DNA of 55,699 bases from Gemmatimonadota bacterium (lineage in GTDB: Bacteria > Gemmatimonadota > Gemmatimonadetes > Longimicrobiales > Gaopeijiaceae). Made by a program: the position numbers and the translations under genes. The stretch spans positions 22,296 through 77,994 of the forward strand of contig PBPC01000001.1 of the NCBI GenBank assembly GCA_002724575.1. The letters are read 5' to 3'. Shown in pieces: positions 18,792-27,326 of the stretch. Under the pieces are notes generated by a model. The model saw only the letters and a list, made by a program, of their open reading frames with translations, ran no database searches and had not been told where the DNA came from. The number at the start of each line of letters is the position of its first letter. Position 1 is the stretch's first letter.

Positions 18792-19754
18792 ATGATCATT
18801 CGGTCCAAAAGAGCATCTGATATCTCATCCTCGGAGATCACACCCCCAGAGATTTATTTAGGGCGCAGACGGTTTATTCGAGATGCTGGCCTTGGCTTAG
18901 CAACACTGGCACTTGGTGGCACTGCCTTGCCAAATGACATAGGTGCTCAATCACAGGAAATTCCTCCACGCTTCCGGAACCTGAAATCAGAGCTTGGAGA
19001 GGAACTCAATTCTTATCGTGACATCACGACCTACAATAACTTCTACGAGTTTGGTACAGATAAAAGAGATCCTTCACGAAATTCCGGTGAATTTGAACCT
19101 CAGCCTTGGACGGTTTCGATTGAGGGGCATGTGAATAAGCCGGGCAATTATGAGCTCGATGATATCCTGGCCCCGGTTACGATGGAAGATCGGATCTACC
19201 GCCTTCGTTGCGTTGAAGCTTGGTCGATGGTCATTCCATGGTATGGCTTTCCTCTCGCTGAGTTGATCAAAAGAGTTGAGCCGACCGGTAACGCGAAATT
19301 TGTTCGCTTTGAGACAGTTTACCGACCAGAACAAATGCCCTATCAAAAAACGGGGGTGCTTCCCTGGCCTTATGTAGAAGGGCTTCGGATGGACGAGGCC
19401 ATGCACCCACTCACGACTCTGGTGACTGGAGTCTATGGCACTGAACTGCCTAATCAGAACGGAGCACCACTCCGGCTCATAATTCCCTGGAAATACGGTT
19501 TCAAAGGAATTAAGTCGATCGTCAAAATTGAATTTGTAGAAGAGATGCCAACGAACACATGGAAGATGGCGAACTCCGTTGAGTACGGCTTCTACTCAAA
19601 TGTGAATCCGGAAGTATCGCACCCGAGGTGGAGCCAGGCCCGAGAACGGAGACTGCCGTCACTATTCAAGAATCACGAAACCCTGATGTTCAATGGCTAT
19701 GCCGAGGAAGTCTCTCACCTTTACGCAGGCATGGACCTTCACCGCTGGAAGTAA
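18792..19754 (+). CDS. msrP: Protein-methionine-sulfoxide reductase catalytic subunit MsrP
   Basis: Periplasmic molybdenum-cofactor enzyme that reduces methionine sulfoxide in exported proteins. The N-terminus from ATG 18792 (SD GGAG) reads MIIRSKRASDISSSEITPPE, then the Tat motif GRRRFIRDAGLG, matching the start of E. coli YedY. The molybdenum-ligating cysteine is in YRLRCVEAWSMVIPWYGFPL. Later motifs are RFETVYRPEQMP, GVYGTELPNQNGAPLRLIIPWKYGFKG in parts, and WSQARERR. 320 residues. The frame is open back to GTG 18687, but that extension matches nothing typical. Its last codons overlap the open frame of msrQ, its membrane partner. Confidence 0.95.
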   Translation: MIIRSKRASDISSSEITPPEIYLGRRRFIRDAGLGLATLALGGTALPNDIGAQSQEIPPRFRNLKSELGEELNSYRDITTYNNFYEFGTDKRDPSRNSGEFEPQPWTVSIEGHVNKPGNYELDDILAPVTMEDRIYRLRCVEAWSMVIPWYGFPLAELIKRVEPTGNAKFVRFETVYRPEQMPYQKTGVLPWPYVEGLRMDEAMHPLTTLVTGVYGTELPNQNGAPLRLIIPWKYGFKGIKSIVKIEFVEEMPTNTWKMANSVEYGFYSNVNPEVSHPRWSQARERRLPSLFKNHETLMFNGYAEEVSHLYAGMDLHRWK

Positions 19755-19782
19755 GCTCCACTCTAGCATTGGTTCGAACATC

Positions 19783-20418
19783 GTGATCCAAAAACACCAG
19801 ATCTTGGTGTGCAAGGTAGGGATTTGGATTGCTGCCCTCAGTCCTGGCTCCTGGCTTGTAGCTGGACTATTTCTCGGTTGGTTAGGACCTAATCCGGTCG
19901 AGACGCTGACTCACATCACGGGCATGACCACGCTTGTCCTGCTCCTGGTGACACTTTCAATCACCCCCTTACGTCGTATAACCGGATGGAATGGAGCCAT
20001 CAGACTCCGACGCCCTCTGGGCCTATTTGCGTTCTTCTATGCTCTCGTCCATTTCAATATCTGGTTTGTTTTTGATCAGGTCTTCAATTGGAGGTGGATG
20101 GTCGAAGACATCATCGAAAGACCCTATATCACAGTTGGTTTCTCTGCTTTCGTGATACTTGTTCCATTGGCGCTCACTTCCACAAAAGGCTGGATGCGTC
20201 GCCTGGGGGTTCGTTGGACCAAGCTCCATCGGGGAATCTACCTTGCCGCCACCCTCGGCGTTGTGCACTTCTACTGGCTCGCGAACTCAAAAGCTGACGT
20301 GCGCCTCCCACTGCTTCTCGCGCTCTGCTTGAGCGTACTACTGCTCTATCGTGTGCCCGGGTGGCTGGAAAGGCGTCGGAGAATGATAGCCAGATCTCAG
20401 GGGAGGAATATCCGCTAA
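19783..20418 (+). CDS. msrQ: MsrQ haem-binding membrane subunit of the MsrPQ system
   Basis: Ferric-reductase-like inner-membrane b-type cytochrome that passes quinol electrons to MsrP. Six hydrophobic segments are visible. Histidines likely to bind haem occur in THITGMTTLVLLL, FYALVHFNIWF and RWTKLHRGIYLAATLGVVHFYW. The segment WIAALSPGSWLVAGLF followed by GPNPVETLTHITG aligns by eye with the start of E. coli YedZ. The GTG at 19783 therefore gives the expected 211 residues. An in-frame ATG at 19693 lies inside msrP and would add 30 unlikely residues. It is 28 bp downstream of msrP. Ends with a basic tail, 22 bp before the convergent DUF4159 gene. Confidence 0.93.
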   Translation: MIQKHQILVCKVGIWIAALSPGSWLVAGLFLGWLGPNPVETLTHITGMTTLVLLLVTLSITPLRRITGWNGAIRLRRPLGLFAFFYALVHFNIWFVFDQVFNWRWMVEDIIERPYITVGFSAFVILVPLALTSTKGWMRRLGVRWTKLHRGIYLAATLGVVHFYWLANSKADVRLPLLLALCLSVLLLYRVPGWLERRRRMIARSQGRNIR

Positions 20419-20440
20419 AGCCCTCTCATCCAATTTCCGT

Positions 20441-21298
20441 TCAGTGGCTCAACGAGTATAGGACAACATTGATCCCTAGGGCGTAAGCTTCTGGAGAAAA
20501 TTCGTAGAAGAAATCATAATCCTCCCCCTCACGCTCCCACCCGTCTGCGATGTCTGTGTTGTGAGTCATTACTACGAGCGGACGTCCTTCAGGATCGAAG
20601 ATGGCCCTAAGATGCGGAGTTTCGCTCTCTCGCCCTCGCTCTGAAGTGCCACGACGCCCATTTCTCCTCCACCATTGTATGGAAGGGATTTGAGGTATGT
20701 TCTCCACCTCATATAGGGCGTGCATCATCATATGGTCAGGATCGATGTCTACAATCGGATATTCTGGGAGTACTCGCGTAATTTCTCCTACCCAATGCTG
20801 CCATGCCCAGTCACCCCAAAAATCATCGACCCAAATAAATCCACCTTTGGTCAAATAATCCCGCAGACGTACAACCTCTAATTCGCTAAATCCGACCGTA
20901 CCTACATCCGACATGAACAGGAACGGGCATTCGTATAGCTCTTCCTGAGTAGCCCGTACTACAGCGAATCCTGGCTGACCGTCCTCCCATCGGGCAGGTT
21001 TCGCAGTCGTTAATTCTGCGAGCCTGGTAACAAAGTTGTAATCTGATCCTGGGTAGTCCGTGTTCCATCCATGCCCTTGGGCCTCTTGCCGCACACTTTG
21101 ATATAGGAGCCGACAGAACGTGAACCCCCGATCTCTCACCCCATTCTCTGCTGTAGGCAACCCCTCACGAATCGGATTTGGTCGCCACCCTCCTCCTCCC
21201 CACATCCTGACTTGAAAAGCCGTAAGCAGGAAGATAGAGGCCACAGGGACGATATAACGAAGCGCTAGCCGACCTCTATTTTTGAGGAACCTATTCAA
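20441..21298 (-). CDS. DUF4159 domain protein
   Basis: A 285-residue protein with one N-terminal hydrophobic segment (residues about 13-28, IVPVASIFLLTAF), acting as a signal or anchor. A DUF4159-type domain then fills the rest. Typical pieces are FTFCRLLYQSVR, the tyrosine-rich PGSDYNFVTRLAELT, FLFMSDVGTVGFS, LRDYLTKGGFIWVDDFWG and the terminal ALGINVVLYSLSH. The family is related to the glutamine-amidotransferase-like fold of ThuA-like proteins, but no enzymatic function is established. It starts inside the stop of the class I amidotransferase gene upstream (ATGA overlap at 21295-21298), so the two are almost certainly translated together. Confidence 0.82.
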   Translation of the reverse strand: MNRFLKNRGRLALRYIVPVASIFLLTAFQVRMWGGGGWRPNPIREGLPTAENGVRDRGFTFCRLLYQSVRQEAQGHGWNTDYPGSDYNFVTRLAELTTAKPARWEDGQPGFAVVRATQEELYECPFLFMSDVGTVGFSELEVVRLRDYLTKGGFIWVDDFWGDWAWQHWVGEITRVLPEYPIVDIDPDHMMMHALYEVENIPQIPSIQWWRRNGRRGTSERGRESETPHLRAIFDPEGRPLVVMTHNTDIADGWEREGEDYDFFYEFSPEAYALGINVVLYSLSH

Positions 21299-22020
21299 TC
21301 TCCCAAGACCTCTCGTAGAAAACGGGGCAGGATCGATTCGGATTCCGGAGTTTCTGGAGTATTGTCTTCAAATTCTTTTATAGAATTATGACCAGTAAGG
21401 GGAAGATATTCTGTATACTTGGTTAGTCGTGCAACCAGATCTGCCCTATTCAACTCTGGGTGGAATTGAGTGGCGTATATCGGCTTACCTGCAAAGACAA
21501 AGGCCTGATTCTCGACCAAGTCACTAGAAGCTAGCAACCGTGCGCCTTCTGGTATCTCTGTAACAACATCTTCATGCCCTATAGGAACACGAAATCTCTT
21601 TCCTAGTGGACCGAACACTGGGTCAGCCTCTCCTTCGTGAGTAAGCTCAACCCAGGCTGTACCTACTTCTGCTCGGCTTCGGTCAGTCACGACCGTGCCA
21701 CCCAAAGCCTTGGCCATGGCCTGGAACCCCCAGCAAGACGCGAAAGTTGGACGACCCTCTGCATACAAGTCGGCCATGGTACCGAGGGCCCCAGCGAGCC
21801 ATGGGCCACCCCTTACTACTGAATATTCCCCACTCCCACCAAGCAGTACCACATCAGCTCTCTTGAGGGCCGATTTTGAAGGCACTCCAGAAAGTAGGTC
21901 AAATACCTCAATACAAGAGGAGGTGCAAGGTAGGCTGCGAGCGAAACAACGTATCTCCTGAGCAGCCATGGGGTCCCCTGGATTACGGACCTGTAGTAGT
22001 AGGAAGCGTGGGTTGGTCAC
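21295..22020 (-). CDS. Class I glutamine amidotransferase
   Basis: A 241-residue stand-alone GATase of the type that hydrolyses glutamine to supply ammonia. It resembles GMP-synthase-like amidotransferases (GuaA N-domain, COG0518). The oxyanion strand VVLLGGSGEYSV is followed by the nucleophile Cys in TFASCWGFQAMA and the catalytic His-Glu in YATQFHPELN. No synthetase domain is attached, and none lies next to it. The only coupled neighbour is the DUF4159 gene, whose ATG overlaps its TGA. The acceptor of the amino group is therefore unknown. The tRNA-Leu gene lies 64 bp upstream. Confidence 0.87.
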   Translation of the reverse strand: MTNPRFLLLQVRNPGDPMAAQEIRCFARSLPCTSSCIEVFDLLSGVPSKSALKRADVVLLGGSGEYSVVRGGPWLAGALGTMADLYAEGRPTFASCWGFQAMAKALGGTVVTDRSRAEVGTAWVELTHEGEADPVFGPLGKRFRVPIGHEDVVTEIPEGARLLASSDLVENQAFVFAGKPIYATQFHPELNRADLVARLTKYTEYLPLTGHNSIKEFEDNTPETPESESILPRFLREVLGD

Positions 22021-22084
22021 GTATACTCTTTTATCGAGGTGGATGATTCAGATGGTCACTGACTCATCAATAGTCAGTCAGAAG

Positions 22085-22168
22085 TGCCGAGGCTGGGACT
22101 TGAACCCAGAAGGGCGTGAGCCCGGGGGATTTTAAGTCCCCTGTGTTTACCAATTTCACCACCCCGGC
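22085..22168 (-). tRNA. tRNA-Leu (anticodon UAA)
   Basis: An 84-nt class II tRNA on the minus strand. The acceptor stem pairs GCCGGGG with CCTCGGC (one G-U), followed by discriminator A. The anticodon loop is CTTAAAA between GGGGA and TCCCC, giving anticodon TAA. The long variable arm GGGC-TCAC-GCCC is the leucine type. The T arm is CTGGG-TTCAAGT-CCCAG. CCA is not encoded; the next bases are CTTC. It lies between the sulfite-oxidase-like gene and the amidotransferase gene. Confidence 0.96.
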
Positions 22169-22236
22169 AGCACAACTACTAACTGTAGAATTACTGGATG
22201 CGACCCAATCAGAGCAGATCGGGCTCTGGCCCACAT

Positions 22237-23388
22237 TCAGTCGATCAGAATACTCCTTGTGAACTGCCCATTACTCTCCCAATACGTCCTCTTAAGGGCT
22301 ATCTCCGGATCAGCAGGTGCTGGCTGAACGGTACCCTCCCTGTCAGTGGCCCTTGAGGTGATGGTGTGCTCTCCTGATTCAGCGTCCCAGTCTAGGTGCC
22401 AGAATGTCCAAGAGTAGGGGTCGTCGCGTCCTTCTCCCAAGGTAGCGGGCTGCCATGACCCATCATCTACCCGCACCTCTACTCGGTTGATATCAGCACC
22501 CCAAGCCGCGCCATGAATTCGATACCTACTACCATCGCTGGTCACCTTTGCAGCAATAGAGTTAACACGTCCATGGCTCACTGAATTCTGAGTCCAAACG
22601 GTCTCTCCTCCCTTCTCTTCCCCTCTTAAAGTCACGTAGTCCTGCGCCATGAATCGGCCCATGAATCTCGTATTACGTACTTCAATCCTTTTTAGCCATT
22701 TCACATTTGCGACGCCATACCACCCAGGTGCCACAAGCCGAAGAGGAAATCCGTGATCTGTCGGTAACGGTTCTCCATTGACCTCATAGCATAAAAGCAG
22801 CTTCGGATCCATAGCATCTTCTAGAGACATGCTCCTGGCAAAACTCTGGGTAACTTCATTTCCTCTGATTTCTTCTACACCCTCATCTGTACCGAAGAAG
22901 ACCACCTCTATTCCTTCATCTTGAATGCCTGCTTGAGAGAGCACCCTGCGAAGTGATGTTCCACCCCAACGGGCATTGTGGACTGCTCCGACAAAAGTTG
23001 GGAAACCCCTGTTACCACCGCATTCCAGTGCAAATGCTACCTCTTCTTTCGGGAGAGCCTTAATCTGCTCCAGCGAGAAAGTTCTTGGTCGATTGACTAA
23101 CCCTCCGATCTCTAAACTCCAATCATTCTCGTCGATCTCTGGGATGTTGTAATGCGATACACGAAATAGGTCCTCTGTCGGGGTAACCCACGATGTGAGT
23201 CCCTGCCAATCAAGTGTGTTTGCTCGACCGCCTGGTTGCGGACCATCTATCCACGGTATCACCGCCTCCTGAGAACTGACGCGCAGTATTCTGTCCGCTA
23301 TATCGGATGGGAAAAGAGCCAAGCCGGCCGCTGCGGTACCGCCCCGAATGAGTAGGTCTCGACGAGTCACATTCGAAATTTCGGGCAT
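22237..23388 (-). CDS. Tat-exported sulfite oxidase family molybdoenzyme
   Basis: A 383-residue periplasmic molybdopterin protein of the sulfite oxidase/SorA class. The N-terminus VTRRDLLIRGGTAAAGLALF is a twin-arginine signal. The molybdopterin domain has the metal-ligating Cys123 in ALECGGNRG, then HNARWGGTSLRRVL, DAMDPKLLLCYEVNGEPLP and DHGFPLRLVAPGWYG. From about residue 270 a Mo-co dimerisation domain follows (SIAAKVTSDGSRYRIHGAAWG and WTFWHLDWD). No cytochrome subunit gene is adjacent, so the electron acceptor is unknown. Sulfite is the usual substrate of the family, but many members are untested. Confidence 0.88.
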   Translation of the reverse strand: MPEISNVTRRDLLIRGGTAAAGLALFPSDIADRILRVSSQEAVIPWIDGPQPGGRANTLDWQGLTSWVTPTEDLFRVSHYNIPEIDENDWSLEIGGLVNRPRTFSLEQIKALPKEEVAFALECGGNRGFPTFVGAVHNARWGGTSLRRVLSQAGIQDEGIEVVFFGTDEGVEEIRGNEVTQSFARSMSLEDAMDPKLLLCYEVNGEPLPTDHGFPLRLVAPGWYGVANVKWLKRIEVRNTRFMGRFMAQDYVTLRGEEKGGETVWTQNSVSHGRVNSIAAKVTSDGSRYRIHGAAWGADINRVEVRVDDGSWQPATLGEGRDDPYSWTFWHLDWDAESGEHTITSRATDREGTVQPAPADPEIALKRTYWESNGQFTRSILID

Positions 23389-23542
23389 AGGTTGGGCACC
23401 TTTATGAGGAAGTGGATCTGTAGTCCTATTCGTACGACTAAACTCTAACCTTCAAGCCGATGCGGCTAGACCCGCCTACCCCCGATGTAATCGGGTCGAG
23501 CAGACGTCCATTTCTAATGATACTTCAACCATCTCCATCTCA

Positions 23543-23548
23543 TATAAT
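23543..23548 (+). promoter_or_regulatory. Candidate -10 element for trmH
   Basis: A perfect TATAAT at 23543-23548 lies about 58 bases before the trmH ATG, in the 218-bp gap between divergent genes. No good -35 hexamer is seen 16-18 bases upstream, so this rests on the -10 match and position only. The same gap holds a 6-bp hairpin, CCCGAT-GTA-ATCGGG, at 23481-23495, of unknown role. Confidence 0.3.
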
Positions 23549-23606
23549 TTTGATTTTCGCACCATGAGGGATGGATTGAACTGTCTGAAGCAGAGAATAT
23601 ATCTCT

Positions 23607-24263
23607 ATGCACCCAGAGCGATTCCATCGACTTCGAACAGTCCTAGAGCGTCGACAACCAGATCTGACCATCCTAATGGATCGGGTTAACAAGTCACATA
23701 ACTTTTCTGCAATCTTAAGGAACTGTGACGCAGTCGGTGTGCTGAGGGCTCACGTCGTTCCCCCGGAAGAGGGATTAGTGCTCCACCATGGAACATCAGC
23801 TGGGACCAGGAAATGGGTTCAAGTCCATCGTCACAAGAATGTTGAAGATGCAGCCAGAGTTCTGAAGCAAGAGGGATACAGCATCATTGCGGCTCACCCT
23901 TCAGAAAACGCAGTTGACTTCCGTGAAATCGACTACACAAGTCCAACAGCCATACTGGTTGGAGCTGAGTTGCATGGTGTTTCTGAGGCTGGATTAGAGA
24001 CAGCGGATCTGTGCGTAAGAATTCCCATAACAGGGATGGTGAAATCTCTGAATGTCTCAGTGGCAACATCACTCCTCTTATTCGAAGCATTCAGGCAAAG
24101 ACAGGCTGCGGGCATGTACGAAAAGAGCCGGCTGAGTCCTAGCGAGTTCGAACAACTCCTTTTCGAATGGTCCTGGCCTTCGGTTGCAGCTGCAAAACGC
24201 CGGGATGGAAAACCCTACCCCAGCCTCGGCGCGGATGGAGAGATCCTACCGGAATCCGATTAG
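23607..24263 (+). CDS. trmH: tRNA (guanosine-18-2'-O)-methyltransferase TrmH
   Basis: SPOUT-class methyltransferase that modifies G18 in the tRNA D loop. The 218-residue chain starts MHPERFHRLRTVLERRQPDLT, as in TrmH. Motif 1 is NKSHNFSAILRNCDAVGV with the catalytic arginine. Motif 2 is TAILVGAELHGVS and motif 3 is CVRIPITGMVKSLNVSVATSLLLFE, which form the trefoil-knot SAM site. A C-terminal extension matches SpoU/TrmH rather than the shorter TrmL. It stands alone on the plus strand between two minus-strand groups, so it must have its own promoter. Confidence 0.93.
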   Translation: MHPERFHRLRTVLERRQPDLTILMDRVNKSHNFSAILRNCDAVGVLRAHVVPPEEGLVLHHGTSAGTRKWVQVHRHKNVEDAARVLKQEGYSIIAAHPSENAVDFREIDYTSPTAILVGAELHGVSEAGLETADLCVRIPITGMVKSLNVSVATSLLLFEAFRQRQAAGMYEKSRLSPSEFEQLLFEWSWPSVAAAKRRDGKPYPSLGADGEILPESD

Positions 24264-24312
24264 TACTTATTCGAACAGCTACCAGGGCACCGTTCCTAGG
24301 AGATCTGTCGTC

Positions 24313-25695
24313 CTACTTTCTCATACGCCCAAGTTGAAACCTGAGTGAATGCTCTGGTTTCTCATAGAAAAAACGAAATCCTGATGCTGTGAGTTTCTGA
24401 GGGAACACGTGCTGCCCCTGAAGTAATGCTTCCCGTCCCATCTCCCCAAAAAGTGTGCTAATCGCATACTTAGGAATTGGGATCATGGTCGGTCTTCTCA
24501 ATACGGAGCCTAGGGCTGAAGTAAATGTCGAGTTCGTTACCGGGTATGGTGATGTCACATTGACCGGACCCTCTAAATCAGTGCTCATCAGAATGTGATG
24601 AATTGCCCCAACAACGTCATCAAGATCTATCCAACTTAGGAACTGTTCTCCATCTCCTAATCGCCCTCCTATGCCCATAAGGAATGGCAAAAGCATCCGT
24701 TGCAATGCGCCACCAGACCCCGACAAGACAACCCCCGTACGAATATGAGCGACCCTTATGCCCGCTCGTGCAGCAGGCTCAGTTGCTTGTTCCCAGGCGC
24801 CGCAAACGTCGGCGAGAAAGCCATTCCCTTGCCTTGTGCTTTCTTCGAGATCTAACTGGGAAGAGCTTCCATAGTAGCCGGTTGCTGAACCGGATATGAG
24901 CACCTTAGGACCATTTCTGAGCTTTCCAAGAGAGCGCGCTAACAGAGAAGTGCCCTGAATACGACTCTCATGTATTAAGTGTTTTCTAGCAGCATTCCAG
25001 CGACGATCTGCAATCGATACACCACCTAAATTTACAACCGCATCTGCCGTAGCTAACCCATCCAGATCAATCTCCCCCTCTCTGGGGTTCCAATAAATCT
25101 TTCCTTCACCCAGTGCGCTTCGATCTCTCACCAATCGGATAATCTTATGCCCACCTGTCGTTAGAAAATGGGCAAGGTTATTTCCAATGAGGCCTGAAGA
25201 ACCGGTAATAGCTACGGTCAGACGAGGATATTCCCTATATCGCTTGTGTCGTTCTAAATCGGTTAACAGTCGGCGATATCTGAAATCAAATAGACGGTTA
25301 AGTTCTCTCTCTATAAAACCCCTCCCCAGTGCAGTTCCTATGTGCCCGAACGGGAGCTTTAGCTCTATCTCATCTATAAGTCTGGTACCTTCTTTCCCGA
25401 GCGCCTCGAACTTATGGAGGTGCTTCCATGAGCTAAAGGGACCAGACCTTTGCTTATCGCAAAACTGAACATCTTTCACATAATCACTGTGCTTCAATAA
25501 CCATCGGTAGCTACACGGTCCTTTATGGATCCTTAGAGCAACCTCTCCTTCATTGTCTATGGCACCCTTTCGGTCAAGGAGATCCACTATTGCCCACGGG
25601 GGGGTTAAACGCTCAAGGGCACCTGTTCGACAATGCCATCCGAATACCGTTTCCGGATTTTGGTCTTCGAGGATACTGTGGTACCTGAGAATCAT
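24313..25695 (-). CDS. TIGR01777-type NAD(P)-dependent epimerase with N-terminal SRPBCC domain
   Basis: A two-domain fusion of 460 residues. The first about 150 residues form an SRPBCC/START-like ligand-binding domain (SILEDQNPETVFGWHCRTGALERL, GPFSSWKHLHKFE). From about residue 160 an extended SDR/YfcH (SulA-like) epimerase follows. It has the Rossmann loop VAITGSSGLIGNNLAHFL, VVNLGGVSIADRRW, the active-site region ISGSATGYYG, and RTGVVLSGSGGALQ. The C-terminal DUF1731 segment reads KYAISTLFGEMGREALLQGQHVFPQKL. Substrate unknown. The same fusion is known in other bacteria. It is 119 bp downstream of rpe and converges with trmH. Confidence 0.88.
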   Translation of the reverse strand: MILRYHSILEDQNPETVFGWHCRTGALERLTPPWAIVDLLDRKGAIDNEGEVALRIHKGPCSYRWLLKHSDYVKDVQFCDKQRSGPFSSWKHLHKFEALGKEGTRLIDEIELKLPFGHIGTALGRGFIERELNRLFDFRYRRLLTDLERHKRYREYPRLTVAITGSSGLIGNNLAHFLTTGGHKIIRLVRDRSALGEGKIYWNPREGEIDLDGLATADAVVNLGGVSIADRRWNAARKHLIHESRIQGTSLLARSLGKLRNGPKVLISGSATGYYGSSSQLDLEESTRQGNGFLADVCGAWEQATEPAARAGIRVAHIRTGVVLSGSGGALQRMLLPFLMGIGGRLGDGEQFLSWIDLDDVVGAIHHILMSTDLEGPVNVTSPYPVTNSTFTSALGSVLRRPTMIPIPKYAISTLFGEMGREALLQGQHVFPQKLTASGFRFFYEKPEHSLRFQLGRMRK

Positions 25696-25814
25696 AGATG
25701 AAGGATTCGGATTAAGATGAAGTGGCTAACCCTTTCGCGACCTTCACCTACCCCTTAATCACGACAGGATCCAATGTAGAAGTGAGGTGCCCATCACTAT
25801 GGCGACTCAAAACC

Positions 25815-26471
25815 TCAGGAAAGCAATGCCTCACGAATTGTTTTAACCCCTGTCTCCGGGCCGTCAGGATGACCGTAAATCGCAGAACCTGCTACAAGGA
25901 CGCTGGCTCCGGCAGCTTGAAGAGCAGCAGCATTAGTGTCGTCAACTCCACCATCGACCTCTAGCTCCGCTGAACTGCGGTATTGGTCTAGAAGTCCCCG
26001 AGCTTCAGCAACCTTTTCCGTGCTCCTCGGGATATACGCCTGACCCCCAAAACCAGGATTAACGGACATAATCACCAGAAGGTCCAACTCTCCTAAGACG
26101 CTGGCGATTGCCTCTAGGCCAGTTTCTGGATTAATAGCAACACCGGCCTTTACTCCTAGCGAATGTATCTGGTTGACCGTAGTAGCCAGGTCCGTACAGA
26201 CTTCGGCGTGAACGGTCATAAATGTCGCACCTGCTTCAGCGAATGACTGGAGATAGTCCTCAGGATTCTCGATCATTAGGTGCACATCTAAAGGTAAGTC
26301 TGTCGAGTGGCGAGCTCCTCTCGTAACCACAGGCCCAATCGTGATATTGGGGACGAAGTGCCCATCCATCACATCCACATGAATCCAATCAGCCCCACCC
26401 TCTTTCACTGCTACAATCTCTTCACCGAGACGGGAGAAGTCACAAGAAAGTATCGAGGGAGCAATTTTCAT
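25815..26471 (-). CDS. rpe: Ribulose-phosphate 3-epimerase
   Basis: Interconverts ribulose 5-phosphate and xylulose 5-phosphate in the pentose phosphate pathway. The 218-residue TIM barrel shows MKIAPSILSCDFSRLGEE, the metal-site segment HVDVMDGHFVPNITIGP, VHLMIENPEDYL, VMSVNPGFGGQ and EVDGGVDDTNA, then GASVLVAGSAIYG for phosphate binding. Its ATG overlaps the rpiA stop as ATGA. The pair therefore supplies both branches of pentose phosphate isomerisation from one transcript. Confidence 0.96.
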   Translation of the reverse strand: MKIAPSILSCDFSRLGEEIVAVKEGGADWIHVDVMDGHFVPNITIGPVVTRGARHSTDLPLDVHLMIENPEDYLQSFAEAGATFMTVHAEVCTDLATTVNQIHSLGVKAGVAINPETGLEAIASVLGELDLLVIMSVNPGFGGQAYIPRSTEKVAEARGLLDQYRSSAELEVDGGVDDTNAAALQAAGASVLVAGSAIYGHPDGPETGVKTIREALLS

Positions 26472-27172
26472 GACTTTCGATCAACCTTTTTTGGGCCTGT
26501 GTGCGTTCCTAGAATCGCAAGATCCGCAACATTTAGAAAAAGTCCGCTCTCAACTACGCCTGCTCTTGCCTGAAGCTCAGCCTCAAGTTGAGCTGGCTCA
26601 TTAATCCCATCTGAGAAACGACAGTCGAGCATCAGGTTCCCGTTATCGCTTTTAAAAGGCTCTCCGTCATTCCTCATGCGAACAGATGCCTCTCCCTCCC
26701 AATTCAGAATGAACTGTACATGCCCCCGAATTCCCCAATCAATAACCTCGATGGGAAGTGGAGATAGGGTACCTAGTCGGCTAACCGCCTTACTGTCATC
26801 TGCGATAATCAGAACCCGGTCCGAGGATTGGGCTACCATTTTTTCCCTGAGTAGCGCCCCTCCCATACCCTTTATCAAGTCCAGGTCTGGAGATATTTCA
26901 TCAGCACCATCAACTGTGAGATCAATCCGGCTACTATCACCTAACTCAATCAGATCTATTCCGGCCTGGCTGGCTTCACTCGTAGTCCTATTTGAGGTAG
27001 GTACCCCGACCACATTCTTCAGTTCACCGGTCCGTATCCGATCCCCAAGCAGGTCAAGAAAGTGTACAACGGTACTACCTGTTCCCAGCCCTAGTATCAT
27101 TCCGCTCTGAACATATTCCAGGGCACTGGCAGCTGCCTGGCGCTTCAGTTGTTCCGCTGTTGAAGCTTCCAT
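26468..27172 (-). CDS. rpiA: Ribose-5-phosphate isomerase A
   Basis: Interconverts ribose 5-phosphate and ribulose 5-phosphate. The 234-residue chain has the phosphate loop GLGTGSTVVHFLDLL, VPTSNRTTSEASQAGI, the catalytic TVDGADEISPDLDLIKGMGGALLREK in adjacent segments, and LDCRFSDGINEPAQLEAEL near the end. It starts with ATG at 27172 and is followed directly by rpe. A 154-bp gap precedes it and contains a 9-bp inverted repeat (27232-27240 with 27284-27292). Confidence 0.95.
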   Translation of the reverse strand: MEASTAEQLKRQAAASALEYVQSGMILGLGTGSTVVHFLDLLGDRIRTGELKNVVGVPTSNRTTSEASQAGIDLIELGDSSRIDLTVDGADEISPDLDLIKGMGGALLREKMVAQSSDRVLIIADDSKAVSRLGTLSPLPIEVIDWGIRGHVQFILNWEGEASVRMRNDGEPFKSDNGNLMLDCRFSDGINEPAQLEAELQARAGVVESGLFLNVADLAILGTHTGPKKVDRKS

Positions 27173-27231
27173 CCTGTCTGTATCTGTAGTGTGAACTGGG
27201 TGGAGCTCAAGCCTACGTTCAATGACGTTGG

Positions 27232-27292
27232 ACAGTCGAATCTACAGGAGCACACCAAAGCATTCCAGTTGGCCTGCGAAACGTTCGACTGT
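27232..27292. repeat. Inverted repeat upstream of rpiA
   Basis: ACAGTCGAA at 27232-27240 is the reverse complement of TTCGACTGT at 27284-27292, 43 bases apart. The right arm lies within GTTCGACTGTTCGAAC, which itself repeats GTTCGA eight bases apart. It sits in the gap between argH and rpiA. It could be an operator pair, but nothing in the sequence names a regulator. Confidence 0.25.
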
Positions 27293-27326
27293 TCGAACAG
27301 AATAAGCCTGAGAATTTGCCCGAATG

